A stretch of 64,000 nt of DNA from Thermoactinospora rubra (GTDB taxonomy: Bacteria; Actinomycetota; Actinomycetes; Streptosporangiales; Streptosporangiaceae): contig NZ_KZ084336.1 of the NCBI RefSeq assembly GCF_002093975.1, positions 1 through 64,000 on the forward strand, read 5' to 3'. The position numbers were made by a program, and so were the translations under genes. Every line of letters begins with the position of its first letter. Positions within the stretch are counted from its first letter, which is position 1. Shown in pieces: positions 33,998-41,591 of the stretch. Below the pieces are notes generated by a model. That model saw only the letters and a list, made by a program, of their open reading frames with translations, made no database searches and was not told the DNA's origin.

Positions 33998-35146
33998 GTG
34001 GCTCGCAACCCGGGGGTGCCGCGGCTGCTGCGCCGGCTGAACGACCGCGCGGCGCTCGAGCTGCTCCTCACCGAGGGCCCCCTCACCCGTGCCGAGCTGG
34101 GCGAGCTCACCGGCCTGTCCAAGGTGACGGCCGGCCAGCTGCTGGCCCGCCTGGAGGAGCGCGGGCTGGTCGAGGTGGCGGGGGAGCGGGCCAGCGGTCG
34201 CGGCCCCAGCGCGGCGCTGTACGGCGTCGTGCCGTCCAGCGCCTACGTCGCCGGGCTGGAGGTGCTCCCCGACAGCGTGACCGTGGGTGTGGCCGACATC
34301 ACGGGAAAGATCGTGGTCGAGGTCACGGTCAACCCCTCGCGCAGCGGCGATCCGGTGAAGATCGTGCACAGCGCGGTCCGCCGCGCGTGCGCCTCCGCCG
34401 AGGTGAGCCTGTCCCAGCTGCGCGCCTTCGTCATCGGCACCAGGGGCGTCGTCGATCCCCGCACCGGCGACGTGCGCTTCTCCTACGACCTGCCCGCCTG
34501 GCACGTGGGCGTGCTCGACAGCCTCCGCCGGACCCTCGGCGCCTCCGTGACCATCGAGAACGACGTGAACCTGGTCGCGCTGGCCGAGCACCGGCACGGC
34601 GCCGCGGTCGGGGTGGACGACTTCGCGGTGGTCTGGGCGGGCGTCGGCCAGGGGCTCGGCGTGATGCTCGGCGGGCGGCTGCACCGCGGGATCAGCGGCG
34701 GAGCGGGCGAGATCGGGTGGCTGCCCGTCCCCGGCGAGCCGCTGCCCATCGACGTCGGCGAGCCGCAGTCGGGCTCCTACCAGCGGCTGGTGGGCCAGGA
34801 CGCGCTCGCGAAGCTGGCCGCCGAGCACGGGCTGCCGCCGCGGCCGGTGGCCGAGCTGGTGCGCGCCGGCCACCCCGGATTCCTGGACGCGGTGGCCGCC
34901 CGCCTCGCCGTCGGGGTCGCGGCCGTGGCCGTGGTGCTGGATCCCGGGCTCATCGTGCTGAGCGGCGACGTCGGCCGGGCCGGCGGCCAGGACCTGGCCG
35001 CCAGGGTCGAGGAGGCGGTCGCCCAGGTGTGCCCGAGCAGGCCGAGCGTGGTGGCCTCGGCGGTGCCGGGCAACCCGGTGCTGCGCGGAGCGCTGGCGGC
35101 GGCGCTGGAGCAGGCGCGGGAGCAGGTGTTCTCCGACACCGTGTGA
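33998..35146 (+). CDS. ROK-family transcriptional regulator (paralogue 2), likely local repressor
   Basis: The 382-residue regulator has an N-terminal winged helix (about 5-70; ELTGLSKVTAGQLLARLEER) and a ROK sensor domain with ENDVNLVALAEH and GGAGEIGWLPV. The zinc motif CxCGxxGC and the GH motif of ROK sugar kinases are missing, as in paralogue 1, so it should not phosphorylate sugars. Divergent from a sugar-uptake/NagZ-like operon, it is probably the repressor of that operon, released by an imported or phosphorylated amino sugar. The same palindrome at two biosynthetic operons suggests it also controls them. The start is a GTG after GAGAGGGGG. Its TGA lies within the first copy of a 14-bp tandem repeat. 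Confidence 0.92.
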   Translation: MARNPGVPRLLRRLNDRAALELLLTEGPLTRAELGELTGLSKVTAGQLLARLEERGLVEVAGERASGRGPSAALYGVVPSSAYVAGLEVLPDSVTVGVADITGKIVVEVTVNPSRSGDPVKIVHSAVRRACASAEVSLSQLRAFVIGTRGVVDPRTGDVRFSYDLPAWHVGVLDSLRRTLGASVTIENDVNLVALAEHRHGAAVGVDDFAVVWAGVGQGLGVMLGGRLHRGISGGAGEIGWLPVPGEPLPIDVGEPQSGSYQRLVGQDALAKLAAEHGLPPRPVAELVRAGHPGFLDAVAARLAVGVAAVAVVLDPGLIVLSGDVGRAGGQDLAARVEEAVAQVCPSRPSVVASAVPGNPVLRGALAAALEQAREQVFSDTV

Positions 35147-35206
35147 TCCGTCCCGTGTGATCCGTCCCGTGTGATCCGTCCCGTGTGATCCGTCCCGTGT
35201 GACCCC
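35141..35206 (+). repeat. Tandem 14-bp repeat, four perfect copies plus a partial one
   Basis: GTGTGATCCGTCCC is repeated at 35141, 35155, 35169 and 35183, followed by a partial GTGTGACCCC from 35197. The stop codon of ROK gene 2 is in the first unit, so copy-number changes would not alter the protein. It lies between convergent genes and may vary in length between strains. Confidence 0.92.
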
Positions 35207-35211
35207 GTTCC

Positions 35212-35228
35212 GCTGAAACCGCTTCAGC
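35212..35228. terminator. Palindrome between convergent genes, possible terminator
   Basis: GCTGAAACCGCTTCAGC is a 17-bp near-palindrome with one mismatched pair, overlapping the stop codon of the dimethylformamidase-like gene. It may be a weak bidirectional terminator between ROK gene 2 and that gene. It also fits a LacI-type operator at 12 of 14 positions, but its place between two gene ends speaks against that. Confidence 0.4.
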
Positions 35229-37092
35229 ACGAGCCGGCCTGGGCCGCGGGCCGGCGCATCGGCCGCCACCGCAGCGGCTCGCCGGGGCCGCCGGTGAGCA
35301 GCAGCCCGGCGTGGGCGGCCAGCACCCGGCCCGGGACCTCCCGGGCGTGCGGTTCCCAGGTTCCGCCGGGCAGCGCCGTCAGCAGGCGGCCGTCGGCGGT
35401 CAGGGCGAACAGCCGGCCGTTGGCCGCGGCCAGCGACACGGTCCCGGCGCAGCTCCCGGCGGGCGTCCACGACTGCTCGCCGAAGCCCCGCCGCCACAGC
35501 TCGCCCGCGGCCGTGGCGACGTAGAAGGCGCAGTCGGCGATCGCCAGCCCGGCGGCTCCCGGCGGCGCGTCGCCCACCTCCCGCCAGCCCTCGCCGTCCA
35601 GGAGCAGCAGGCCGCCCGCTCCCGTCACGCCGTACAGCCCCACGCCCCAGCCCGCGGCGGCCTCCCTCGGAACGGCCAGGCCCCGCACGTCCGCCACGGC
35701 GGCGAGCGGCTCCCAGGGTACGTTCTGCCCGCACAGCTCGCGCCGCAGCAGCCGGCCGTCCGCGTCCACGCCGTACAGCGTGCGCCCGAGCACGGCCAGC
35801 GCCCGCAGGTCGGCGGGCGGGCCGATCGTCGTCCAGCCGCCGGGGGAGCCGGAGGACAGGCGGTCGATCACGTTGCGGGTGATCCGCTCCACCACCGGGT
35901 CGTGCAGCGTGTTGCCCCAGTTGACGGTGGCCGCGGTGAAGACCGTGCCGAGCCCGCTGGTGAACACGCCCATCGTGGCCATCCCGCCCTGGCCGTAGGC
36001 GCTCCAGTGGCGCAGGTCGGCCGTGGCCAGCACCACGAACGACGAGGGCGTGCCGTCGCGGCAGGTGACCCTCGGCACGCCGCCGACCTCCTCGAACTCG
36101 GCCGCGTCGGTCTCGTATCCCAGGCAGCCCTGCCCGAACTTGTCCCCGTCGGTCAGCCCCGTGCCGTCGAAGACCCAGTGGCCGGCGAAGCGGGCGGTGT
36201 AGGACTCCTCCAGCATGCGCGGCATGAACGGTCCCCAGGCGCCCGCGCCCAGGCGGAAGCTCACCCCCGTGAGCGTGTTCTCCGGGCGGCCCGCCGCCGA
36301 CCACTCGACCGTGGCCAGCCGCGGATCGGCGACCGGGTCGGCCACGGCGTCCCGGTGGCACACCATCGTGCGCCCGCCGTCCTCCAGCCGGATCTGCCAC
36401 CAGGCGGTGTTGCCGGAGAAGAAGGCCACGTTGCCGCCGCGCCTGACGAACTCCTCCACCGTGTCGCGCATGCCCGCCGACCAGTACTCGTCGTGCCCGT
36501 TGACGATCAGCAGCCGGTGCCGGGACAGCAGGTCCAGGCCGTCGTGGAGGTCGAGGTTGGAGCAGTAGGCGACGTCGTAGCCGGCCGGCCGCAGCCAGCG
36601 CATCAGGCCCTCCTCCCACCGCTCGGGCGGCGGGCCGCCGCCTGGCCGGTCGAAGGTCACCGCCGGGGCGCGGCCGGGGGACTCGGTCCAGTAGACGCTC
36701 TGCCCGGGGCTGCCCGCCCGGTTGTAGGCCTGCCACGTGGTGAACGGCACGCTGAGGAGGATGGGCGCGGCCGGGACGGCCTGCCGTACGACGAAGTAGA
36801 CCTCGTTGTCCGGGCAGGGCGCCTGCCCCGGCAGGCCCCGCGGCCACGGTACGGCGGGGCCGAACCGCGCCCGGTAGAGCGAGCTCGGCCAGTCGGCGCC
36901 GACGTGGAGCGTCCAGTCCTCGCCGGCCGAGCCGGTGAAGACCACCCGGTCGTCGGTCGCGTCGCAGACGACGACCGGCGCGGGCTCGGACACGACGAAG
37001 CGGAGGGTCTCGCCCTGCGCGCAGGAGGTGGCGGCGGCGTAAGCCCGCACTCTGGCCTGTCCTGTGGCCTGCTCTGTGGCCTGCACGGTCAT
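35224..37092 (-). CDS. N,N-dimethylformamidase large-subunit-like protein with C-terminal tectonin-like propeller
   Basis: The 622-residue protein has two parts. Residues about 20-420 resemble the large subunit of bacterial N,N-dimethylformamidase, including NEVYFVVR, the core LLIVNGHDEYWSAGMRDTVE (about 213-232) and GGNVAFFSGNTAWWQIR; these enzymes hydrolyse small amides with an iron centre. Residues about 430-615 contain four or more short repeats such as TLYGVDADGRLLRRE and RLFALTADGRLLTALPGG, typical of a tectonin-like beta-propeller that binds sugars or lipopolysaccharide-like ligands. No signal peptide is visible. It is the last gene of the minus-strand operon after the ACP and condensation genes, its ATG overlapping the previous TGA. 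An amide-cleaving or amide-handling step in the pathway is possible; substrate is unknown. Confidence 0.75.
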   Translation of the reverse strand: MTVQATEQATGQARVRAYAAATSCAQGETLRFVVSEPAPVVVCDATDDRVVFTGSAGEDWTLHVGADWPSSLYRARFGPAVPWPRGLPGQAPCPDNEVYFVVRQAVPAAPILLSVPFTTWQAYNRAGSPGQSVYWTESPGRAPAVTFDRPGGGPPPERWEEGLMRWLRPAGYDVAYCSNLDLHDGLDLLSRHRLLIVNGHDEYWSAGMRDTVEEFVRRGGNVAFFSGNTAWWQIRLEDGGRTMVCHRDAVADPVADPRLATVEWSAAGRPENTLTGVSFRLGAGAWGPFMPRMLEESYTARFAGHWVFDGTGLTDGDKFGQGCLGYETDAAEFEEVGGVPRVTCRDGTPSSFVVLATADLRHWSAYGQGGMATMGVFTSGLGTVFTAATVNWGNTLHDPVVERITRNVIDRLSSGSPGGWTTIGPPADLRALAVLGRTLYGVDADGRLLRRELCGQNVPWEPLAAVADVRGLAVPREAAAGWGVGLYGVTGAGGLLLLDGEGWREVGDAPPGAAGLAIADCAFYVATAAGELWRRGFGEQSWTPAGSCAGTVSLAAANGRLFALTADGRLLTALPGGTWEPHAREVPGRVLAAHAGLLLTGGPGEPLRWRPMRRPAAQAGSC

Positions 37093-38369
37093 CGGCGGGC
37101 GGTCTCCACGAGCAGCCCCTCCAGGTCGCGCAGGTAGCCCTCCATGCTCGCCCGCGACAGGTAGCGGGTGTCGGCGGTGAGCGAGACGCCCTCGGCCGAC
37201 ACGTGGACGCAGAACCGGCAGTTGAGCCGGTCCTGGCTGAGCGGCCAGGTCAGGGTCGTCTGCTCCAGCGCCGCGTCGAGCCGCTCGGGCGGGCAGTCGG
37301 CCGGGCCGGGGTCGGCCAGGCGCATGTCGTTGAAGCAGCAGCCGGGGTGGACCGGCTCGCCGCGCCGCTCGCTCTCGGCGGCGACGACGCGCCGGCGGTC
37401 GGCGGGGTCGTGGTAGGCGCTGCGGTAGGCGCGCACGGCGGCGGCCTCGGCGGGGCGCAGGAGGTCGGGGAAGGGGCGGTCGACGTCCAGGGTGAACAGC
37501 CCCTCCTGGGAGAGTGTGCTGACGATGCCGCGCGTGTCCTTTCTGAACCTGTTGGCCGCGATCGGCAGCACCGCGCTCGTGCGGTGCCCGCCGTACCGGG
37601 CGGCCAGCTGCGCGGTGGCGGCCAGCAGGACGGTCGAGGTCGACACGCGGTGCCGCCAGGCGACGGCCCGGACCGCCAGGTCGAGCGCCGGGGAGGCGAG
37701 CAGCGCCCGCCAGATGGGCGGCCGGGCGGCGTCCTGGCTCGACGCGGCGAACATCGTGGCGGGGACGCGCCGGTGCTCGCGCTCCCAGTGCGCCGCGGCG
37801 GTCGCGGCGACCCGGCGTCCCTCGGGCCCGGCCTGCCAGCGCGCCAGCTCCAGCGGCTGCGGCGGGCGCGGCCCCGGCACGCGCCCCCGCACGAGCAACA
37901 TCCGCAGGTCGCGGACGGCGATCTCGGCGCCGAACCCGTCCGCTGCCAGGTGGCAGAAGACCAGCACCACGTGCGTGACCAGGTCGCCCTCCGTCACCAG
38001 CGCCACCCGCAGCGGCCAGTCCCGCTCGTAGTCGAAGCGGGTGGCGGCGAGCTTGTCCAGCACGTCCCGGGGCGCGGCGCCGACCACCTCGACCGGCAGC
38101 CGGCCGCGGGCCTCCAGGTGCTGGCCCAGCGCCCGCGTCGTGCCCGGCCGTTCGGCCACGAGCGTCCGCAGCGACCCGTGCCGCTCGACGAGCGCGCCGA
38201 CGGCCGCCGCCACCTCGCGGATGTGCCTGGCGCGCGGCAGCTTGAGCACCTGGCCGAAGTTGAAGTAGTGGTCGTCGGGCCAGGTGCGCTCGATCGTCTG
38301 CCAGATCGCCTCCTGGCCCCAGGTGAAGGGGCCGGTCCCGCAGTCGCCGGCGGCGAAGTCGACGTTCAT
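37089..38369 (-). CDS. Stand-alone condensation-domain protein
   Basis: The 426-residue protein is a free NRPS condensation-domain homologue (CoA-dependent acyltransferase fold). The active-site motif is C139-H140-LAA-D144-G145: the second histidine and the aspartate-glycine are kept, while the first histidine is a cysteine. The N-terminal FTWGQEAIWQTIERTW corresponds to the C1 motif and VLPIAANRFRKDTRG to the later latch region. It probably joins an acyl group from a carrier protein to an amine or alcohol. The ATG at 38369 overlaps the ACP stop, and its own TGA overlaps the next gene, forming the operon ACP, condensation, dimethylformamidase-like. A longer open frame extends upstream to 38705 but overlaps the ACP and lacks a proper start. 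Confidence 0.87.
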   Translation of the reverse strand: MNVDFAAGDCGTGPFTWGQEAIWQTIERTWPDDHYFNFGQVLKLPRARHIREVAAAVGALVERHGSLRTLVAERPGTTRALGQHLEARGRLPVEVVGAAPRDVLDKLAATRFDYERDWPLRVALVTEGDLVTHVVLVFCHLAADGFGAEIAVRDLRMLLVRGRVPGPRPPQPLELARWQAGPEGRRVAATAAAHWEREHRRVPATMFAASSQDAARPPIWRALLASPALDLAVRAVAWRHRVSTSTVLLAATAQLAARYGGHRTSAVLPIAANRFRKDTRGIVSTLSQEGLFTLDVDRPFPDLLRPAEAAAVRAYRSAYHDPADRRRVVAAESERRGEPVHPGCCFNDMRLADPGPADCPPERLDAALEQTTLTWPLSQDRLNCRFCVHVSAEGVSLTADTRYLSRASMEGYLRDLEGLLVETARR

Positions 38370-38602
38370 CGGTCCGACAGGCGCGCGGCCAGCAGGTCGA
38401 GGTCGTCGAGGACGGCCAGGCCCTCCTCGCTCAGGTCCACCTCGACGCCGAACTCGGCCTCGACGGCGTCGATCAGCCGCATGCGGGCGATCGAGGTCAG
38501 GCCGAGCGCCGACAGCGGCAGGCCCGAGGCCATGGCTTCCCGTGCGGTCACCTCGCCGTCGGAGGACTCCTCGACGAGAGCGGCCAGTCGTTGTCTGATC
38601 AC
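38366..38602 (-). CDS. Free-standing acyl carrier protein
   Basis: The 78-residue acidic protein is a carrier protein with the phosphopantetheine attachment site LGLTSIARMRLID, Ser37. The rest is a predicted four-helix ACP fold with the second-helix continuation and the acidic DAVEAEFGVEVDL. The GTG start at 38602 has GGAAGGG about nine bases upstream. It is the first gene of the minus-strand operon, divergent from the ligase gene. It probably receives an acyl or aminoacyl group from that ligase and presents it to the condensation proteins or to the NRPS. It needs activation by a phosphopantetheinyl transferase not encoded in the window. Confidence 0.9.
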   Translation of the reverse strand: MIRQRLAALVEESSDGEVTAREAMASGLPLSALGLTSIARMRLIDAVEAEFGVEVDLSEEGLAVLDDLDLLAARLSDR

Positions 38603-38741
38603 GTCCTGACGCCCTTCCGGAATCAGGAAAGAATCTTAACTGTTTCGAGTGTTCCACGGAGTCTTGGCTGTCCGCAAGGCCCTGCTTCGCCGGGCTTGTC
38701 TCCATTGCGGCAGCGTGCCAGACTGGCGCCCAGCGATAAAA

Positions 38742-38756
38742 CAGTAAAGTTTCCTA
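38742..38756. promoter_or_regulatory. Candidate ROK operator C (ACP/ligase divergent region)
   Basis: CAGTAAAGTTTCCTA matches operator A (TAGGAAACTTTCCTA) at 12 of 15 positions, with an intact right half TTTCCTA, in a local A/T-rich island. It lies 35 bases before the ligase GTG and 140 bases before the ACP start. Being less symmetric than A and B, it may be a weaker site. Confidence 0.5.
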
Positions 38757-38790
38757 TTAGAAAAGCCATGTCCGAGCCCGGGGGCCGATC

Positions 38791-40185
38791 GTGACACTTC
38801 CCGAGTTATTACGCAGGCGGGCGACGGCCGAGCCGGACCGGCGAGCGCTGACCGTCCACGGCGCCGGGTCGCTGACGTTCGGGGAATGGGAGACGAGGTC
38901 CACGCGCGTGGCCGCCGCGCTGGCCGCCGGGGGCCTGCGGCCGGGGGACCGGGCCGGGCTCGTCTTCGGCAACGGGGACTGGGTGGAGTACGCCGTCGCC
39001 TTCCTCGGCGTGATCAAGGCGGGCGGCGTGGCCGTACCCCTGTCCGACCGGCTGGCCCCGGCCGACGCCGAGGCGATGCTGGCGCACTGCGGCGCCGCCA
39101 CGGTCCTGCGCCCCGGCGCGCTGCCGGAAGACGGGAACAGGGGATCGGCGGGCCCTCCGGCGCCGGGCGACCTGGCCCAGATCCTCTACACCTCCGGCAC
39201 GACGGGCCGCCCCAAGGGCGTCGCCGCCACCCACGCCAACCTCGCCCACGGCTGCGGCGGCAGGCGGCGGCCGTTCGCGCACAGCCGCCACCTCGCCCAC
39301 GCCTTCCCCATCGGCACGAACGCCGGCCAGTGGATGCTGGTCAACGCGGTGGACGCGCATCCCGAAGTCGTCACCCTGCCCCGCTTCACGCCCCGCCGGT
39401 TCGCGGCGATGATCCAGCACCACCGGGCCGGCACGGTCTTCGTGGTCCCCGCCATGGCCGTCGAGATGCTCGCCGCCCGCGTCCACGCCGAGCACGACCT
39501 GTCCAGCGTCCTGCTGCTCGGCTCGGCCGCGGCGCCCCTGCCGCCCCGGGTGGCCGCCGAGCTCGGCGCGGCCTTCCCGCACGCGACGATCGCCAACTAC
39601 TACACCTCCACCGAGGCCGCGCCCGCGCAGACCGTCATGCTCTTCGACCCCGAGCGGCCCTCCAGCGTGGGACGCCCCGCGCAGGGCGGCGCCGTGAAGG
39701 TCGCCGCCGCCGACGGTTCGCCGCTGCCGGCGGGAGCCACGGGAGAGGTCTGGATGCGCTCGCCCGCCGCCACCCGCGCCTACTACGGCGACTCGGCCGC
39801 CACCCGGGAGGTCTTCCGCGGCGGCTGGGTGCGCATGGGAGACCTGGGCTACCTGGACGAGGAGGGCTACCTCTACCTGGTCGACCGGGAGAGCGACGTC
39901 ATCAAGTCGGGGGCCTTCAAGGTCTCCACCATCCACGTCGAGGAGGCCGTCTACGAGCATCCCGGCGTGACCGAGGCCGCCGCCTTCGGCGTGCCGCACC
40001 CGACGCTCGGCAAGGCCGTCGCCGTCGCCTACGTCGGCCAGGCGACCCACGAGGAGCTGCGCGTCTTCCTCAAGGACCGGCTGGCCCCGCACGAGCTGCC
40101 CGTGAAGCTCGCCACCCTCGCCGCCCTGCCGCGCAACCAGGGCGGCAAGGTCGACAAGCAGGCTCTCCGGAAGGTGGTCCGATGA
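38791..40185 (+). CDS. Adenylate-forming acyl/aryl ligase
   Basis: The 464-residue ANL-superfamily enzyme activates a carboxylic acid as an acyl-adenylate and transfers it to CoA or a carrier thiol. Motif A3 is YTSGTTGRPKG (133-143), the A5 region is NYYTSTEA, the A7-A8 region is WVRMGDLGYLDEEG and VDRESDVIKSGAFKVS, and the catalytic C-terminal lysine is K453 in QGGKVDKQALR. It is about 50 residues shorter than many acyl-CoA ligases, mainly near the N-terminus. The GTG at 38791 has a G-rich site upstream. The gene heads the operon ligase, C-PCP, E1-alpha, E1-beta, E2 and is divergent from the free ACP, its likely acceptor along with the C-PCP protein. Substrate unknown. Confidence 0.88.
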   Translation: MTLPELLRRRATAEPDRRALTVHGAGSLTFGEWETRSTRVAAALAAGGLRPGDRAGLVFGNGDWVEYAVAFLGVIKAGGVAVPLSDRLAPADAEAMLAHCGAATVLRPGALPEDGNRGSAGPPAPGDLAQILYTSGTTGRPKGVAATHANLAHGCGGRRRPFAHSRHLAHAFPIGTNAGQWMLVNAVDAHPEVVTLPRFTPRRFAAMIQHHRAGTVFVVPAMAVEMLAARVHAEHDLSSVLLLGSAAAPLPPRVAAELGAAFPHATIANYYTSTEAAPAQTVMLFDPERPSSVGRPAQGGAVKVAAADGSPLPAGATGEVWMRSPAATRAYYGDSAATREVFRGGWVRMGDLGYLDEEGYLYLVDRESDVIKSGAFKVSTIHVEEAVYEHPGVTEAAAFGVPHPTLGKAVAVAYVGQATHEELRVFLKDRLAPHELPVKLATLAALPRNQGGKVDKQALRKVVR

Positions 40186-41591
40186 CCGAGGTGTCGCTCG
40201 CCCAGCACGGAATGTGGATCACCGAGCGGCTGGGCGCCGGATCGGCCTACCACATGCCGATCCTCATCCGCTTCGACGCGCCGCCCGACCGCGGCCTGCT
40301 CGCGAAGGCCGTGGCCCGCCTGGTGGAGCGCCACCCGCTGCTCGGCTGCGCCGTCGCCGACCGCGACGGCGTGCCGTCCCTGGTGCCCGCCGCCGTGCCG
40401 CCCCGCCTGGCCGATCGGGTGTCCGCCGAGCCGTTCGACCTGGAACGCGGGCCGCTGATCCGCTTCGCCCTCGACGGCGACACGCTCCACGTCGTGGCCC
40501 ACCACCTGGTCTTCGACGGCCACTCCAAGGACGTCCTGGTCGCCGACCTGGCCGCCTTCTGCGAGGGCGCCGAGCCGCCGCCGCTGGAGGTCGTGGACCA
40601 CGCGGCGGCGCAACGGGAGCGCGTCGCCGCGCGGCTGGAGGAGGCGCGGGCCTTCTGGGCGGAGCGCTGGCGCGATCCGGGCGGGACGGTCGTGCCCGGC
40701 GGGGTGCTGCGCTCCCGCGGCGGCGGGGCGGGCGGCCTGCTCGAGTTCGGCCTGGACCTGCCCGCGGTGCCCGGGCTGACCAGGTTCGAGGTCCTGCTCG
40801 CCGCCCTCCACGCGCTCCTGGCCTCCTACGGCAACGCCTGCGTGGCGACCGCGGTGGACCTGTCCACCCGGACCCCCGCCGAGGAGGGGCGCATCGGGCC
40901 CTTCGTCAACGAGCTGCCCGTCTTCTCCGCGCCGTCCCCCGCCACACCTTTCGCGGACTTCGCGATGACGCTGCGGGCGGAACTCCGGCAGGTGTACGGC
41001 TTCCGCGAGGTGCCGCTCGCCCGGGCGGTGCCCGGCATCCGGCCGCACGCCGCGCTGGCTCCCGTGTCGGTGAGCTACCGCAGGGCCGGCGCCGAGGTGC
41101 CCGGCTGGCACGTGGACCGGCTGGCGTTCAACGGCGCGGTGCGCGGCGCGCTGCAGCTCCAGCTGCTCGACTCGCCCGGCGGCCTGCGCGCGAGCCTGCG
41201 CCATGCCCCGGCCGAGGTGGCGGACCCGGCGCGGATCGCCCGGGACCTCAAGGCGCTGCTCGCCCGCATCGGCGCCGATCCCGGCCTGCCGCTGCGGGAC
41301 CTCACGCCCTTCCACGACGCCGTGACGGCCCCCGTCGAGGAGGGCGGCACGGCGGCGCGGGCGGTGGACGCGGCCGACCCGATGCTGGCCGAGATCACCG
41401 CCATCTGGGAGGAGGTGCTGAAGTTCGCGCCCATCGAGCCGCACGACGACATCTTCGACCTCGGCGGGCACTCGCTGACCATCACCCAGATCATCGCCCG
41501 CATGCGCAAGCGGCTCGGCGTGGAGGTCGACCTGGACGACTTCTTCGACAACCCGACCATCGCGGGCGTGCTCGAGGCGGTCAGGAGGTGA
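40182..41591 (+). CDS. Condensation-peptidyl carrier didomain protein (C-PCP)
   Basis: The 469-residue protein has a condensation domain (about 1-380) with the intact motif H107-H108-LVF-D112-G113, and a C-terminal carrier domain with LGGHS, Ser431. There is no adenylation domain, so its carrier must be loaded in trans, perhaps by the ligase encoded immediately upstream. The C domain could join an acyl group from the free ACP to an amine held on its own or another carrier. The ATG at 40182 overlaps the ligase stop (ATGA), and its TGA overlaps the next GTG, so expression is coupled. Such C-PCP proteins occur in split NRPS systems; the partner module could be the C-A-T-R protein encoded 16 kb upstream. 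Confidence 0.9.
   Translation: MTEVSLAQHGMWITERLGAGSAYHMPILIRFDAPPDRGLLAKAVARLVERHPLLGCAVADRDGVPSLVPAAVPPRLADRVSAEPFDLERGPLIRFALDGDTLHVVAHHLVFDGHSKDVLVADLAAFCEGAEPPPLEVVDHAAAQRERVAARLEEARAFWAERWRDPGGTVVPGGVLRSRGGGAGGLLEFGLDLPAVPGLTRFEVLLAALHALLASYGNACVATAVDLSTRTPAEEGRIGPFVNELPVFSAPSPATPFADFAMTLRAELRQVYGFREVPLARAVPGIRPHAALAPVSVSYRRAGAEVPGWHVDRLAFNGAVRGALQLQLLDSPGGLRASLRHAPAEVADPARIARDLKALLARIGADPGLPLRDLTPFHDAVTAPVEEGGTAARAVDAADPMLAEITAIWEEVLKFAPIEPHDDIFDLGGHSLTITQIIARMRKRLGVEVDLDDFFDNPTIAGVLEAVRR

Noticed and set aside
35212..35228. LacI-type operator GCTGAAACCGCTTCAGC
   Set aside because: The match is fair, but it lies between the ends of two convergent genes, where an operator has nothing to control; a terminator hairpin is more likely.
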